47,695 nucleotides of DNA. Origin: Clostridia bacterium (lineage in GTDB: Bacteria > Bacillota > Clostridia > Christensenellales > CAG-314). The position numbers were made by a program, and so were the translations under genes. Of this stretch, positions 24,763 through 32,970 are shown in pieces; positions within the stretch are counted from its first letter, which is position 1; each line of letters starts with the position of its first letter. The notes under the pieces are model-generated. The model made no database searches. It was not told where the DNA came from and saw only the letters and a program-made list of their open reading frames with translations. The stretch spans positions 1-47,695 of the forward strand of contig CAAGHL010000009.1 in assembly GCA_900769665.1 (NCBI GenBank), read 5' to 3'.

Positions 24763-26484
24763 ATGATTAAAAAATTCTTTTCCTACTACCGTCCGCATAT
24801 GGGGTTGTTTATAATCGACATGATTTGCGCCTTTCTGGTGGCGGTGTGCAACTTATTTTTCCCGTTTGTTACGGGTAATATAATCAGCGTATACATACCC
24901 GACAAGCGATTGGACTTGGTGCTGGTTTGGTGCGGCGTGTTGCTGTTTGTGTACGTGTTCAAGGCGTTTCTTGCATACGTCATTCAGTATTGGGGACACG
25001 TCATGGGCGTGCGCATACAAGGCGACATGCGCAAGGACTTTTTTCACCACATCGAGTCGTTGCCATTCAGTTACTTCGACAACAACAAGACGGGCGCGAT
25101 AATGTCCCGCATTGTCAACGACTTGTTTGAAATCTCCGAGCTTGCGCACCACGGACCGGAGGACTTGTTTCTGTCGGCAATTACGCTTGTCGGCGCGTTG
25201 GTACTAATTGCGTTGATTAACCCTTGGCTTGCCCTTATTGTGGCGGCGATAGTGCCGTTTATGTGTTGGTTTGCCGTGGTACAACGTCGCAAGCAAAAGG
25301 CGGCGTTTGCGCGCATGCGTGAGGAAACAGGGGAAATAAACGCCGAAGCCGAATCTGCGATAAGCGGTATTCGCGTTGCCAAAGCTTACACTGCGGAGGA
25401 ACACGAAATTGCCAAGTTTGACGTAGCCAACTGCAACTACCAAGAGGCTCGCTCCCGTGCGTACAAGTCCATGGGCGTGTTCAACAGCGGTATGGGGTTG
25501 TTTACCGACGTGCTGTACCTTGTGGCGTTGCTGGCAGGGGGATTGTTCTTCTACTACAACATGATTGACGTCGGGCAATTGACAAGTTACATTTTGTATG
25601 TGACGATGATTACTTCGCCGATACGCACGCTTACGGCGATATTCGAGCAAATACAAAACGGCATGACGGGTTTTGCACGCTTTTACGAAGTGATGAACGA
25701 GCCTGTGGAAACGGACGCTCCCGACGCTCAACACGTGGACAAGTTGTGCGGCGACATCGAGTTTAAGCACGTCGACTTTGCCTACGACAACGGAAACGAA
25801 CAAAAACAAGTACTGACGGATGTTTGTTTCTCCGTCAAGCACGGCGAAACGGTTGCGCTTGTAGGACCGAGCGGCGGCGGAAAAACCACGATGTGTCACC
25901 TTATACCGCGCTTTTACGAGGTTACAAACGGCGTAATTACCATTGACGGACGAGATATTACCAAGATAAATCGTCAAGACTTACGCCGTAATATAGGCAT
26001 TGTGCAGCAAGATGTGTTTTTGTTTGGTGGCACTATCTTCGAAAACATTGCTTACGGCAACTTTGACGCTACTCGTGAGGAAGTGATTGCCGCGGCAAAG
26101 CGTGCCAAGATACACGACTACGTGATGAGCCTACCCGACGGATACGAAACCATGGTCGGCGAACGTGGCGTCAAGTTGTCGGGCGGACAAAAGCAACGCA
26201 TAAGCATTGCTCGTGCCTTTCTCAAAAATCCGCCGATACTGATACTTGACGAGGCAACAAGCGCATTGGACAATGTAACGGAAATGCAAATACAGGACGC
26301 GCTTGCCGAACTCAGTCAAGGGCGCACGACGTTGGTTGTGGCGCATAGACTCAGCACCGTCAAAAATGCCGACGAAATAATGGTGGTTACCGCCGACGGT
26401 ATTGCCGAGCAAGGCACGCACGAACAGTTGATGCAATTGCACGGTATGTATGCCGAGTTGTACGCCACAAGCGTTGGCAGATAG
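24763..26484 (+). CDS. ABC transporter, half-size exporter (membrane plus ATPase domain)
   Basis: A 573-residue type IV exporter half-transporter that works as a dimer in the cytoplasmic membrane. Residues about 1-310 carry six membrane helices (DMICAFLVAVCNLFFPF near the start). The nucleotide-binding domain has Walker A GPSGGGKTT (about 368-376), the signature LSGGQKQR (472-479), Walker B LILDEATS with D496 and E497, and the switch His528 in VVAHRLS. All catalytic residues are intact. The length is typical of MsbA/LmrA-like multidrug or lipid exporters; the substrate cannot be read. No second half-transporter is adjacent, so a homodimer is likely. The ribosome site before ATG 24763 is weak, and two dyads lie in the leader. 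Confidence 0.93.
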   Translation: MIKKFFSYYRPHMGLFIIDMICAFLVAVCNLFFPFVTGNIISVYIPDKRLDLVLVWCGVLLFVYVFKAFLAYVIQYWGHVMGVRIQGDMRKDFFHHIESLPFSYFDNNKTGAIMSRIVNDLFEISELAHHGPEDLFLSAITLVGALVLIALINPWLALIVAAIVPFMCWFAVVQRRKQKAAFARMREETGEINAEAESAISGIRVAKAYTAEEHEIAKFDVANCNYQEARSRAYKSMGVFNSGMGLFTDVLYLVALLAGGLFFYYNMIDVGQLTSYILYVTMITSPIRTLTAIFEQIQNGMTGFARFYEVMNEPVETDAPDAQHVDKLCGDIEFKHVDFAYDNGNEQKQVLTDVCFSVKHGETVALVGPSGGGKTTMCHLIPRFYEVTNGVITIDGRDITKINRQDLRRNIGIVQQDVFLFGGTIFENIAYGNFDATREEVIAAAKRAKIHDYVMSLPDGYETMVGERGVKLSGGQKQRISIARAFLKNPPILILDEATSALDNVTEMQIQDALAELSQGRTTLVVAHRLSTVKNADEIMVVTADGIAEQGTHEQLMQLHGMYAELYATSVGR

Positions 26485-26631
26485 GCGTTTGTGTACGAGA
26501 AAAATTGATACGTATGCGATTTTTGCTTACATTTTGAGTGAAAACTATTGTATAGTACATGTGTAATGGTGCATGTATTTGCCCAATAGCACACGATAAA
26601 TCGATTGTAAAAAAGAGTTGATAGGACGTTT

Positions 26632-27417
26632 ATGGTAGAAAACAAGTACCCCGATATGGGGCTGGACAACTTCCGAGATTTAGGCGGCTACGCCAATGCC
26701 GACGGATACGTTGTCAAGGACAACAAAATATTTCGCGGACCGGCATTGTGCGACGTTACGGAAGAGGGCAAGCGAACGCTTGACAGCCTAGGTATCGAGT
26801 ACGTGTTGGACTTCCGCAGTAAAGGCGAAGCGGAACACGCCCCGGACTACGTGCCGAAAGGCGCGACTTATTTGCATTTACCTGCGGCGCAAACCCGCGG
26901 AAAATTGGCGGTAAACCCCAACGACGTTGCAAAGATGGTGCCGAGGTGGGCAGGTCCGTCGTTTTGCATATGGTGTTTCCGAATGCGTTTCAAGCATTTG
27001 TACCGCAAGTTTCCTTTTCACAACCCCGCATATCGCAAGATGTTCGAGTTGATGAGTCACGGAAGTACTTTTATGGTGCATTGCTCGGCAGGCAAGGATC
27101 GCACAGGCGTGGCATGTATGCTGATTTTGCTTGCACTGGGTGTGCCGTATGAAGATATTGAACGCGATTACATGCTTAGTAACGAACTCAGAAAAGAAAC
27201 AAATGCCAAGTACGAGGCGCAGTTTGAACATTACCCGCATTACGAAACGTTAAAAAAGATTTTTGCTGTTGCGCTTAACGTGTCGCCCGACTTGTTGAAG
27301 GAAAGCTACGACAAAATAATCAAAAAATACGGCACGGTGGACAACTACTTTTTGCGTGAATACGGCGTTACCAAAGCCAAGCGCGAGCTGTGGCGCAACC
27401 ACTACATGAGTAAATAG
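26632..27417 (+). CDS. Tyrosine-protein phosphatase (Y_phosphatase3 type)
   Basis: A 261-residue cytoplasmic phosphatase. The N-terminal signature NFRDLGGYANADG..IFRGPAL is characteristic of the Y_phosphatase3 group. The P-loop is HCSAGKDRTG with nucleophile Cys151 and Arg157. These enzymes dephosphorylate protein tyrosine, and some act on phosphoinositides; the substrate here is unknown. It lies 147 bp after the ABC transporter on the same strand with no terminator between them, so co-transcription is possible. Only a weak AGGA ribosome site precedes ATG 26632. All key residues are present. Confidence 0.9.
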   Translation: MVENKYPDMGLDNFRDLGGYANADGYVVKDNKIFRGPALCDVTEEGKRTLDSLGIEYVLDFRSKGEAEHAPDYVPKGATYLHLPAAQTRGKLAVNPNDVAKMVPRWAGPSFCIWCFRMRFKHLYRKFPFHNPAYRKMFELMSHGSTFMVHCSAGKDRTGVACMLILLALGVPYEDIERDYMLSNELRKETNAKYEAQFEHYPHYETLKKIFAVALNVSPDLLKESYDKIIKKYGTVDNYFLREYGVTKAKRELWRNHYMSK

Positions 27418-27474
27418 AACTTACAAAATGTAATAAAATAGTATTTTTTGAACATCTTCATAAGTATAAATCGG

Positions 27475-27503
27475 TTGTCAAAAAGATAATAATGATGTAC
27501 AAT
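27475..27503 (+). promoter_or_regulatory. Promoter of the DUF1858 gene
   Basis: TTGTCA (27475-27480) and TACAAT (27498-27503) are separated by 17 bp, ending about 34 bp before the start codon. Confidence 0.6.
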
Positions 27504-27536
27504 AGCATTGTAAATTTAGTCAAGGAGGACTGTAAA

Positions 27537-27722
27537 ATGATCACTAAGGATATGCGCATTGTAGAAGTGTTGCAAGTTAAGCCCGAAGCCGCACAAGTTT
27601 TCGGACAATATGGTATGGGATGCATTCACTGCCTTATGGCTCATCAGGAAACGGTTGAAGAAGCCGCTGCCGTGCACGGAGTGGATGTGGAAGAGATGCT
27701 TGCACAACTAAATAACATCTAA
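27537..27722 (+). CDS. DUF1858 redox-disulfide domain protein
   Basis: A 61-residue protein consisting of one DUF1858 domain, the 'hybrid-cluster protein-associated redox disulfide' family. The pattern is MITKDMRIVEVL, then VFGQYGMGCIHC with its CxxC pair, then ETVEEAAAVHGVD. The two cysteines could form a disulfide or bind a metal. AAGGAGG at 27522-27528 fixes the ATG at 27537; an upstream in-frame ATG at 27492 precedes the ribosome site. It is monocistronic with its own promoter, followed closely by a long hairpin element. It probably acts in redox or nitrosative stress chemistry, but its partner is not nearby. Confidence 0.88.
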   Translation: MITKDMRIVEVLQVKPEAAQVFGQYGMGCIHCLMAHQETVEEAAAVHGVDVEEMLAQLNNI

Positions 27723-27728
27723 TTGTGG

Positions 27729-27858
27729 GTTGTGAGGACGGATATTGGCACATATAGCCACTACGTGCTTGCGTAGCCTCGTCACGTACGCTTAGTACGC
27801 TACCTCGGCATACGCTTCGCCTGTTGTGGCTCTCTATGCCAATCTACGTCCTCGCAAC
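27729..27858. repeat. 130-bp inverted-repeat hairpin element
   Basis: GTTGTGAGGACG..ATTGGCA (27729-27750) is matched by TGCCAAT..CGTCCTCGCAAC (27837-27858). The pairing continues inward through CATA..GCCAC and GTGGC..TATG, giving one long imperfect hairpin. A third arm-like copy (CGTCTACGCCCTCACAA) lies at about 28000-28016. There is no T run, so a plain terminator is unlikely. It contains no readable gene. Confidence 0.65.
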
Positions 27859-28078
27859 TTTTCATTTGTCGTGATATTTGATAGAAATAGGCACGGCAGG
27901 TTCGTGCTAAGCGAACGTAGTTTAATATGTAAAGTAGTGGTCAAGCCTCGGCTTGCGCGACTGTCGCGACTGTCGCCCTGTTGCCGTCCTTCACACTCGT
28001 CTACGCCCTCACAATAGTTTTGTGTTGGGTGTTTTTTATTTTTAGATATGTCAAGCTTTTACTTAGTTTATTTTTGTA

Positions 28079-28107
28079 TTGACTTGTGTTTTGTGTGGTG
28101 GTATAAT
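28079..28107 (+). promoter_or_regulatory. Promoter of the PNPOx-like gene
   Basis: TTGACT (28079-28084) and TATAAT (28102-28107) with a 17-bp spacer, about 100 bp ahead of the start codon. Confidence 0.75.
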
Positions 28108-28213
28108 AGTGGCATAGTAAGTGTTTGGCGGTTTGTGAGTTTGGGCGGACTTGCTTTGGGCGTTTTTGCAACTTGGCGAGTGGCGGCTCGGCGGACTGCC
28201 GAAGAGGTGTGGT

Positions 28214-28687
28214 ATGGAAACAAATTACTTTGAACGTGCTTTGCAAGTAATGAACGAAAACTTCGGGCATATTGTGGAAATGTGTTTGGCGTCGTGTTCC
28301 GACAACAAGTTGTCTATTCGTGACTTGCATGCCATGTACATTGACGGAAAAATGTACGTATTGAGTAAACTCGGCAACAAACTCATGCGAGATATTGCCG
28401 TTTGCCCCAATGTCGCTTTGTGTCACGGACCGCATGCAATGTACGGTGCGGCAGTGTCTGTCGGGCACCCTTGCGAGCCCAAAAATGCCGAATTGCGCAA
28501 GCGTTTGAAGCGTGAGTTTAACCTTGACTACAACGAATATGTCGACGAAACAAATCCCGACATGCGCATAGTGGAAATCGCCCTTACGAGCGCACAAACT
28601 TACACGCGTTTTCATCATTACGAAATTGATTTTGTTTCAAAAACGGCAACGCGCGACCACAGTCAACCTACATTTTTGTACAGATAA
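28214..28687 (+). CDS. Pyridoxamine 5'-phosphate oxidase-like (split-barrel) protein
   Basis: A 157-residue protein of the FMN-binding split-barrel type. The order is FERALQVMNENFGHIVEMCLAS, then LHAMYIDGKMYVLSKLGNKLMRDI (the flavin-phosphate strand-turn), then VALCHG and a basic helix ELRKRLKREF. Members are small oxidoreductases or flavin/haem binders of unclear substrate; true PdxH activity is not implied. ATG 28214 is chosen over an upstream ATG at 28151 because the extra 21 residues show no homology pattern and GAGGTG precedes 28214. It is monocistronic, with a clear promoter and terminator. Confidence 0.65.
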   Translation: METNYFERALQVMNENFGHIVEMCLASCSDNKLSIRDLHAMYIDGKMYVLSKLGNKLMRDIAVCPNVALCHGPHAMYGAAVSVGHPCEPKNAELRKRLKREFNLDYNEYVDETNPDMRIVEIALTSAQTYTRFHHYEIDFVSKTATRDHSQPTFLYR

Positions 28688-28829
28688 CAACTTGCTTGGA
28701 CTGCGGCTAAGGCACAATACATTGCGCGTGCAAGCTACGTAAATGTGTACGCTGTACTTGCGTAAACAAGTTTCGTGCGACCATTGCGGTGGTGTGGCTG
28801 TACTAAACAACTTTGTATTTGCAAACTAT

Positions 28830-28856
28830 GACGGAACAAATTGTTCCGTCTTTTCT
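28830..28856 (+). terminator. Intrinsic terminator downstream of the PNPOx-like gene
   Basis: GACGGAAC (28830-28837) and GTTCCGTC (28843-28850) pair perfectly and are followed by TTTTCTTTTG. The 140 bp between the gene end and this stem hold nothing else recognisable. Confidence 0.8.
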
Positions 28857-29001
28857 TTTGTCTTTTGCGTTTTTATCGAGGCTTTTTTTTTCTTGCTGTC
28901 GTATCTACGTGACATGTAAGTGAATTTTTAATACGTATGTGCTTTTTTGTTACCAAACTGCTTGTGTTTGGAACGAGTTTTGGCGAAAACGGCAACAAAA
29001 A

Positions 29002-29024
29002 AAGGAAGTCTTTTCGACTTCCTT
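29002..29024 (-). terminator. Intrinsic terminator of the isochorismatase-family gene
   Basis: AAGGAAGTC and GACTTCCTT form a perfect stem with a TTTTC loop. On the minus strand it is followed directly by TTTTTTTG, so it ends the minus-strand transcript. A T run on the other side may let it act in both directions. Confidence 0.8.
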
Positions 29025-29046
29025 CGATTGTTTTTTTGCTAATAGC

Positions 29047-29592
29047 TTACTTTTCCCAGCTTGCAAGCAGCGTGTCAACGTCGGTGATTTCCGCACCGTA
29101 CACGTCGTGCAGATATTTTATGCCGATTTCGTAGTCTTCCTTGGTGAATGAGTCCGTCGCATCTTTGGCAACGATTATTTCGTATCCGAGTTGATAAGCA
29201 TCTGCGCTGGTGTGACGTACGCACATGTGAGCGTGAAGACCTGTCATGATTACGGTGTCAACGCCGAGTTCTCTCAACAGCAAGTCGAGATCGGTATGGA
29301 AAAATCCGCTGTAACGACGTTTGGGTACAACGTAGTCGATGTCGGAAAGGTGCAATTCGGGGATTACTTCCGCACCCTTTGTGCCTGCGATGGCATGATC
29401 GCCCCACAGTATAAGCTCGTGATCGATACCTTTCAAATGGGCGTCGTTGCAGAAGATTACGGGAATACCCGCTTTGCGTGCGCCTTCCAAAAGTTTTGCC
29501 GTTTGCGGAACAATTGCAAGACCGCGGTCGCATTTGAGCGCACCCGTAACGAAGTCGTTGAGCATGTCTACTACGAGGATTGCTTGTTTCAT
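29047..29592 (-). CDS. Isochorismatase-family cysteine hydrolase
   Basis: A 181-residue Rossmann-like hydrolase. The catalytic triad of the family is visible: Asp9 in VVDMLNDF, Lys91 in VPKRRYSGF, and Cys124 in LHAHMCVRHT, with the expected spacing. The nearest functional analogues are nicotinamidases, but the metal-binding His pair of classic PncA is not clear, so the substrate (nicotinamide, an isochorismate-like ether or another amide) is open. ATG 29592 begins MKQAILVVDML, with GGAGG upstream at a long 11-nt spacing. A longer frame to 29697 has no ribosome site and runs through the promoter. It is monocistronic. Confidence 0.88.
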   Translation of the reverse strand: MKQAILVVDMLNDFVTGALKCDRGLAIVPQTAKLLEGARKAGIPVIFCNDAHLKGIDHELILWGDHAIAGTKGAEVIPELHLSDIDYVVPKRRYSGFFHTDLDLLLRELGVDTVIMTGLHAHMCVRHTSADAYQLGYEIIVAKDATDSFTKEDYEIGIKYLHDVYGAEITDVDTLLASWEK

Positions 29593-29625
29593 TGGTTTTG
29601 TTACCTCCGTATTTAATACGTGTAT

Positions 29626-29654
29626 ATTATACATCAAGTCGGGAAAGTTTGCAA
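29626..29654 (-). promoter_or_regulatory. Promoter of the isochorismatase-family gene
   Basis: Minus-strand TTGCAA (plus 29649-29654) and TATAAT (plus 29626-29631) have a 17-bp spacer, about 35 bp ahead of the start. Confidence 0.6.
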
Positions 29655-29743
29655 GGAAATGGCAACGATGTTTGCGTAAAGTGCATATCGTTGCCATGTT
29701 TTGCCGTTTATAATAAACTTAATTTGCGATGAGTGGTGAATGG

Positions 29744-30664
29744 TTAGACCTTTTTAGGACGCTTTATCGATTGGACGAGTCTTACGATTTCCCAAACAAT
29801 GCCGAACACTGTAAACAATGTTGTCATCAGCATGTTGCTCCAAAACCATTTTTGACCGTCTGCGTTATTCATTATTATCTTAAACGCTTCCATATTGGAA
29901 ATGTTTGCGCCTGCATCTGCCGCAAGTTTGCCACATTCGATTAGCGTTGTGCCGAACATGCCACCCAACATAAATACAACGGTGGTGGCGGAAAGTATCA
30001 CGACCATCATTTTGTTTGGTTTTCCGCCAAACTTTTTGTACAGTATTTCGCCTACAATCATTGATACAAATGCCGACAGTGCGCCGATAAAGCCTGCCAA
30101 ATACAGCACGATAAACACTGCAAGGCCGGCAACTCCGCCAATCAATGCTCCGACAGTGCCTAATCCGTAATTGTTTGGTTGTTCGTCAAAACTTGCGTTT
30201 TCTTCGTCTATTTGTTTGTTGATGGTGGCAATGCAGTCATTGTCGATTGCAATGGTTACTCCGTTGAGTTTGTGTTCCTCGACGTTTTCACCAAGTTCTT
30301 TGCCGCAAACGGGGCAATACTTTGCACCTAATATTTGGTTCTCTTCCAGTGCGTCAAATATGGTGGCAATAATTTCGTCGATACGTTTCAGCCATGCGCC
30401 GACGGTCATATCTTGAAATGTTAGTAACAGACCTAATTGATCGTAGGCGTATTTCAATCGGGTGTACGCTTTTGTTTTCAGCACTTGTTCGACGGCGATA
30501 CGTTGGTTTTCCGTTGAATAGAACGCAATGTGCATGACGGGTAGTCCGCTCATCGGGTTGTAAGCTGCGTTTACTCGATAGCCGCGTATATCGCCCTTTA
30601 CAGTGAATTTGTCGACGTAAGTAAATCCTTTGTCGACAAAATAGTTGAGATATTTGTTTGCCAT
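29744..30664 (-). CDS. Membrane protein with CPxCG motif, unknown function
   Basis: A 306-residue protein. Residues 1-115 form a soluble domain (YLNYFVDKGFTYVDKF, with TFQDMTVGAWLKRIDEIIATI). It is followed by CPVCGKEL near 120, half of a typical zinc ribbon, since no second CxxC is visible. The C-terminal half has three or four membrane helices, starting GALIGGVAGLAVFIVLYLAGFIG. AAGGAG precedes ATG 30664, and a consensus promoter lies 96 bp upstream. I do not recognise the family. The cytosolic part may bind a partner or ligand while the tail anchors it. It is monocistronic. Confidence 0.75.
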   Translation of the reverse strand: MANKYLNYFVDKGFTYVDKFTVKGDIRGYRVNAAYNPMSGLPVMHIAFYSTENQRIAVEQVLKTKAYTRLKYAYDQLGLLLTFQDMTVGAWLKRIDEIIATIFDALEENQILGAKYCPVCGKELGENVEEHKLNGVTIAIDNDCIATINKQIDEENASFDEQPNNYGLGTVGALIGGVAGLAVFIVLYLAGFIGALSAFVSMIVGEILYKKFGGKPNKMMVVILSATTVVFMLGGMFGTTLIECGKLAADAGANISNMEAFKIIMNNADGQKWFWSNMLMTTLFTVFGIVWEIVRLVQSIKRPKKV

Positions 30665-30759
30665 ATTTTTCTCCTTTGGCGCTTTTACATGCAGTCATGC
30701 TCGATTTGTTTTTTTTGCGCCAAACACTCGTCGATATTGTCGGACAAGTGTTTTAGTAA

Positions 30760-30788
30760 ATTATATTTGTTCTTGCCGAAAAAGTCAA
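30760..30788 (-). promoter_or_regulatory. Promoter of the CPxCG membrane protein
   Basis: Minus-strand TTGACT (plus 30783-30788) and TATAAT (plus 30760-30765) with a 17-bp spacer. Confidence 0.7.
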
Positions 30789-30921
30789 TATGTTGTCGAA
30801 TATTTGTGTACATTGTCGCAAAATGCGCTTGTCAGGCGTGTCTTCTCGACAAAGTAGCCTTTTTAGTGCAAATTTGGCAGGTTTTCTCGCCACGGTAGAG
30901 ATGTCTACCCACCCGATAGAG

Positions 30922-30950
30922 TTGTAAAACGCAAAAATTTGTGGTATAAT
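30922..30950 (+). promoter_or_regulatory. Promoter of lgt
   Basis: TTGTAA (30922-30927) and TATAAT (30945-30950) with a 17-bp spacer. The start codon is only 22 bp beyond the -10 box, so the leader is very short. Confidence 0.65.
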
Positions 30951-30972
30951 TTTGACACGGAGTGTATATACG

Positions 30973-31779
30973 ATGTTTCCTAATGCTACTTTTTTGACAA
31001 TAGATTTGTATACATGGATGATTATCCTCGGCGTAGTGGTTGCCGTGGTGGTGTTTCGTTTGCTTGCCGACAAGCGCAAAGTCAGCGCAAAGGTGTTTAA
31101 TTTTGCTTTGGCTGTCGGCGTGTGTTGCGTTGCCGTCGGGTACGGTAGTGCGGTGCTGTTTCAGGCCTTCTACCATTGGTTGGACACAGGTGAGTGGCTG
31201 TGGAATGCAGGCGCAACTTTTTACGGCGGACTTATCGGCGCGGCGGTGGTGTTTCTTGCAGCGTATTTCGGCGTGGGACACTTTGTTTTTCGCGACAAAA
31301 AGCACATTGCGGAACTGCCAAACGTGCTGAATTGCATATTCCCTGCCATTATTGCGGCGCACTGTTTCGGGCGTATCGGGTGCTTGTTTGCAGGGTGTTG
31401 CTACGGCAAACTTACCGACAGTTGGATGGGCATAACCATGTGGATTCCCTCTGCGCACGCTTGGCAAAAACGGTTGCCTACGCAGTTGTTCGAGGCGATT
31501 TTCCTTGCGCTGCTGTTTGCCGTTGTTGTGTACTTTGTTGTGCGCAAGCGTACCGAGTATGCGCCTAGTATGTACCTTGTCGGCTACGGCGTGTGGCGTT
31601 TCGTCATCGAATACGTGCGTGACGATGCCGAACGCGGCTCGTCGGGCATTTCGTGGCTTACTCCGTCGCAATTGACGGCAATCGTGCTTGTGGTGTGCGG
31701 CGTGGCGTTGATTTTTGCATATAAGTATTGGTTGAAGGGGCTGATAGACAATGTCGAAAAACAACCCGAAACTAACTGA
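30973..31779 (+). CDS. lgt: Prolipoprotein diacylglyceryl transferase
   Basis: A 268-residue polytopic membrane enzyme that moves a diacylglyceryl group from phosphatidylglycerol to the lipobox cysteine of prolipoproteins. Seven or so hydrophobic segments are visible. The Lgt signature appears as HCFGRIGCLFAGCCYG, the cysteine-rich variant of clostridial members. The HGG motif containing the important His of E. coli Lgt reads YGGLIG here. The C-terminal YGVWRFVIEYVRDD carries the conserved Arg and Glu. ATG 30973 follows CGGAG; an upstream ATG at 30952 is too close to the promoter. It overlaps the CPBP gene by 29 bp, so the two are coupled. The DUF4097 lipoprotein of this window is a plausible substrate. 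Confidence 0.85.
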   Translation: MFPNATFLTIDLYTWMIILGVVVAVVVFRLLADKRKVSAKVFNFALAVGVCCVAVGYGSAVLFQAFYHWLDTGEWLWNAGATFYGGLIGAAVVFLAAYFGVGHFVFRDKKHIAELPNVLNCIFPAIIAAHCFGRIGCLFAGCCYGKLTDSWMGITMWIPSAHAWQKRLPTQLFEAIFLALLFAVVVYFVVRKRTEYAPSMYLVGYGVWRFVIEYVRDDAERGSSGISWLTPSQLTAIVLVVCGVALIFAYKYWLKGLIDNVEKQPETN

Positions 31780-32584
31780 TATATCGGTAATACTGCTAGG
31801 CGTTGCGGCGGTTGCGGTAATAGTCGTGTTTAGTTTTGTCGACGTTACACTTAGCCAAATTCCGCAAATAAACGAGCTTGCCAAGGACGTGATACTGCGT
31901 GCGTTGCTTAGCTTGTTTTTGGTGGTGTTGTGCGCTACGTCGCAGTACAAAACGCTGTTGAATTTCCCCGTCGGCAACCTCGGCAAACAGTTGCTTGCGT
32001 TACTTCCTTGCTTGGCGGTTGCGCTTGCCAACTTTCCCTTTTCGGCGCTCATTAAAGGTAATGCCACGTTACAAAATTTTCAATACGTATGGCTTTTTTT
32101 GATACAATGCGTGCTGATCGGATTGGTGGAAGAGTTGTTTTTCCGCGGTATCGTGCAGAACATTGTTTGGCAAAAAACGGCAAAAATGTCGGCTTTGTGG
32201 CAAACGGTGATATGCGCGGCGGTATTCTCGCTGTGGCACCTTGTCAACTTGCTGTTCGGGCAAGGTTTCGGCACGACGATGTTGCAAGTAGGGTACACCT
32301 TTCTTATCGGGGCAATGCTTACCGTAATGCGCCTTGCTACAAACAACATCTGGTTGTGCGTGGCGGTACATGCGTTGTTTGACTTCGGCGGCAATATCGT
32401 CAATACGCTGGGTGGCGGCAACGTGTGGGACGTCCCCTTTTGGATTGCAACCGTCGTGTGCGGTGTAATTTGCGGCATTTGGGCGATAGTATTTCTTGTT
32501 AAATTTGACAAACATAAAAACGCAACCGCCGTATTGAACGAAGTTCCAAATACCGACGTTACCGACAATGCGGAGCAAGCGTAA
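31751..32584 (+). CDS. CPBP-family intramembrane glutamic endopeptidase
   Basis: A 277-residue protein with about eight membrane segments. The CPBP (CAAX protease/Abi) motifs are intact: EELFFRG with Glu127, Glu128 and Arg132; SLWHLVN with His163; and HALFDFGGN with His207. Such proteases cleave within the membrane; bacterial members process signal peptides or bacteriocins or act in immunity, and the target cannot be read here. It begins inside the end of lgt, which suggests translational coupling and a link to lipoprotein handling (inference). No bacteriocin gene is nearby. Confidence 0.88.
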   Translation: MSKNNPKLTDISVILLGVAAVAVIVVFSFVDVTLSQIPQINELAKDVILRALLSLFLVVLCATSQYKTLLNFPVGNLGKQLLALLPCLAVALANFPFSALIKGNATLQNFQYVWLFLIQCVLIGLVEELFFRGIVQNIVWQKTAKMSALWQTVICAAVFSLWHLVNLLFGQGFGTTMLQVGYTFLIGAMLTVMRLATNNIWLCVAVHALFDFGGNIVNTLGGGNVWDVPFWIATVVCGVICGIWAIVFLVKFDKHKNATAVLNEVPNTDVTDNAEQA

Positions 32585-32790
32585 AACGGCGTTAATTTGC
32601 ATTATTTGCAACCCCGAAACATCCCTTATTTTTGCCTGTTGCGCAAGACTTTCGACTGTTGTCAAATAGGATAAAAACAACCTAAAAATATTTTTCGTCA
32701 TAATTTTTGCATTGCGAAAAAATGACGGAAAAGTGCAAAAAAGTGCAGTTTATGTTAAAAAAAATGTATTTTGCGCAATAACTCTTCCAA

Positions 32791-32818
32791 TTGACAAACG
32801 GATGTGTTAATATACAAT
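32791..32818 (+). promoter_or_regulatory. Promoter of the glucosidase-symporter operon
   Basis: TTGACA (32791-32796) and TACAAT (32813-32818) with a 16-bp spacer. The leader to the ATG at 32971 is about 145 nt. The A+T-rich 32585-32790 stretch upstream shows no gene and no clear terminator. Confidence 0.65.
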
Positions 32819-32970
32819 AGAAATTGTGTGCGCCGATTTGGGCGGTTTAGGGCGGCAAAAAACGTCGCAAAACCCGATAGCGGCGCATGCGCGCAACGTT
32901 CCCGTCGGACGAACAAAAATACCTCGTCGAGCGACTAAGCGTAATACCCTCGACGGACGGAAGGAGAACT

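Noticed and set aside
27729..27858. An intrinsic terminator of the DUF1858 gene
   Set aside because: The stem is very long and imperfect, and no T run follows it.
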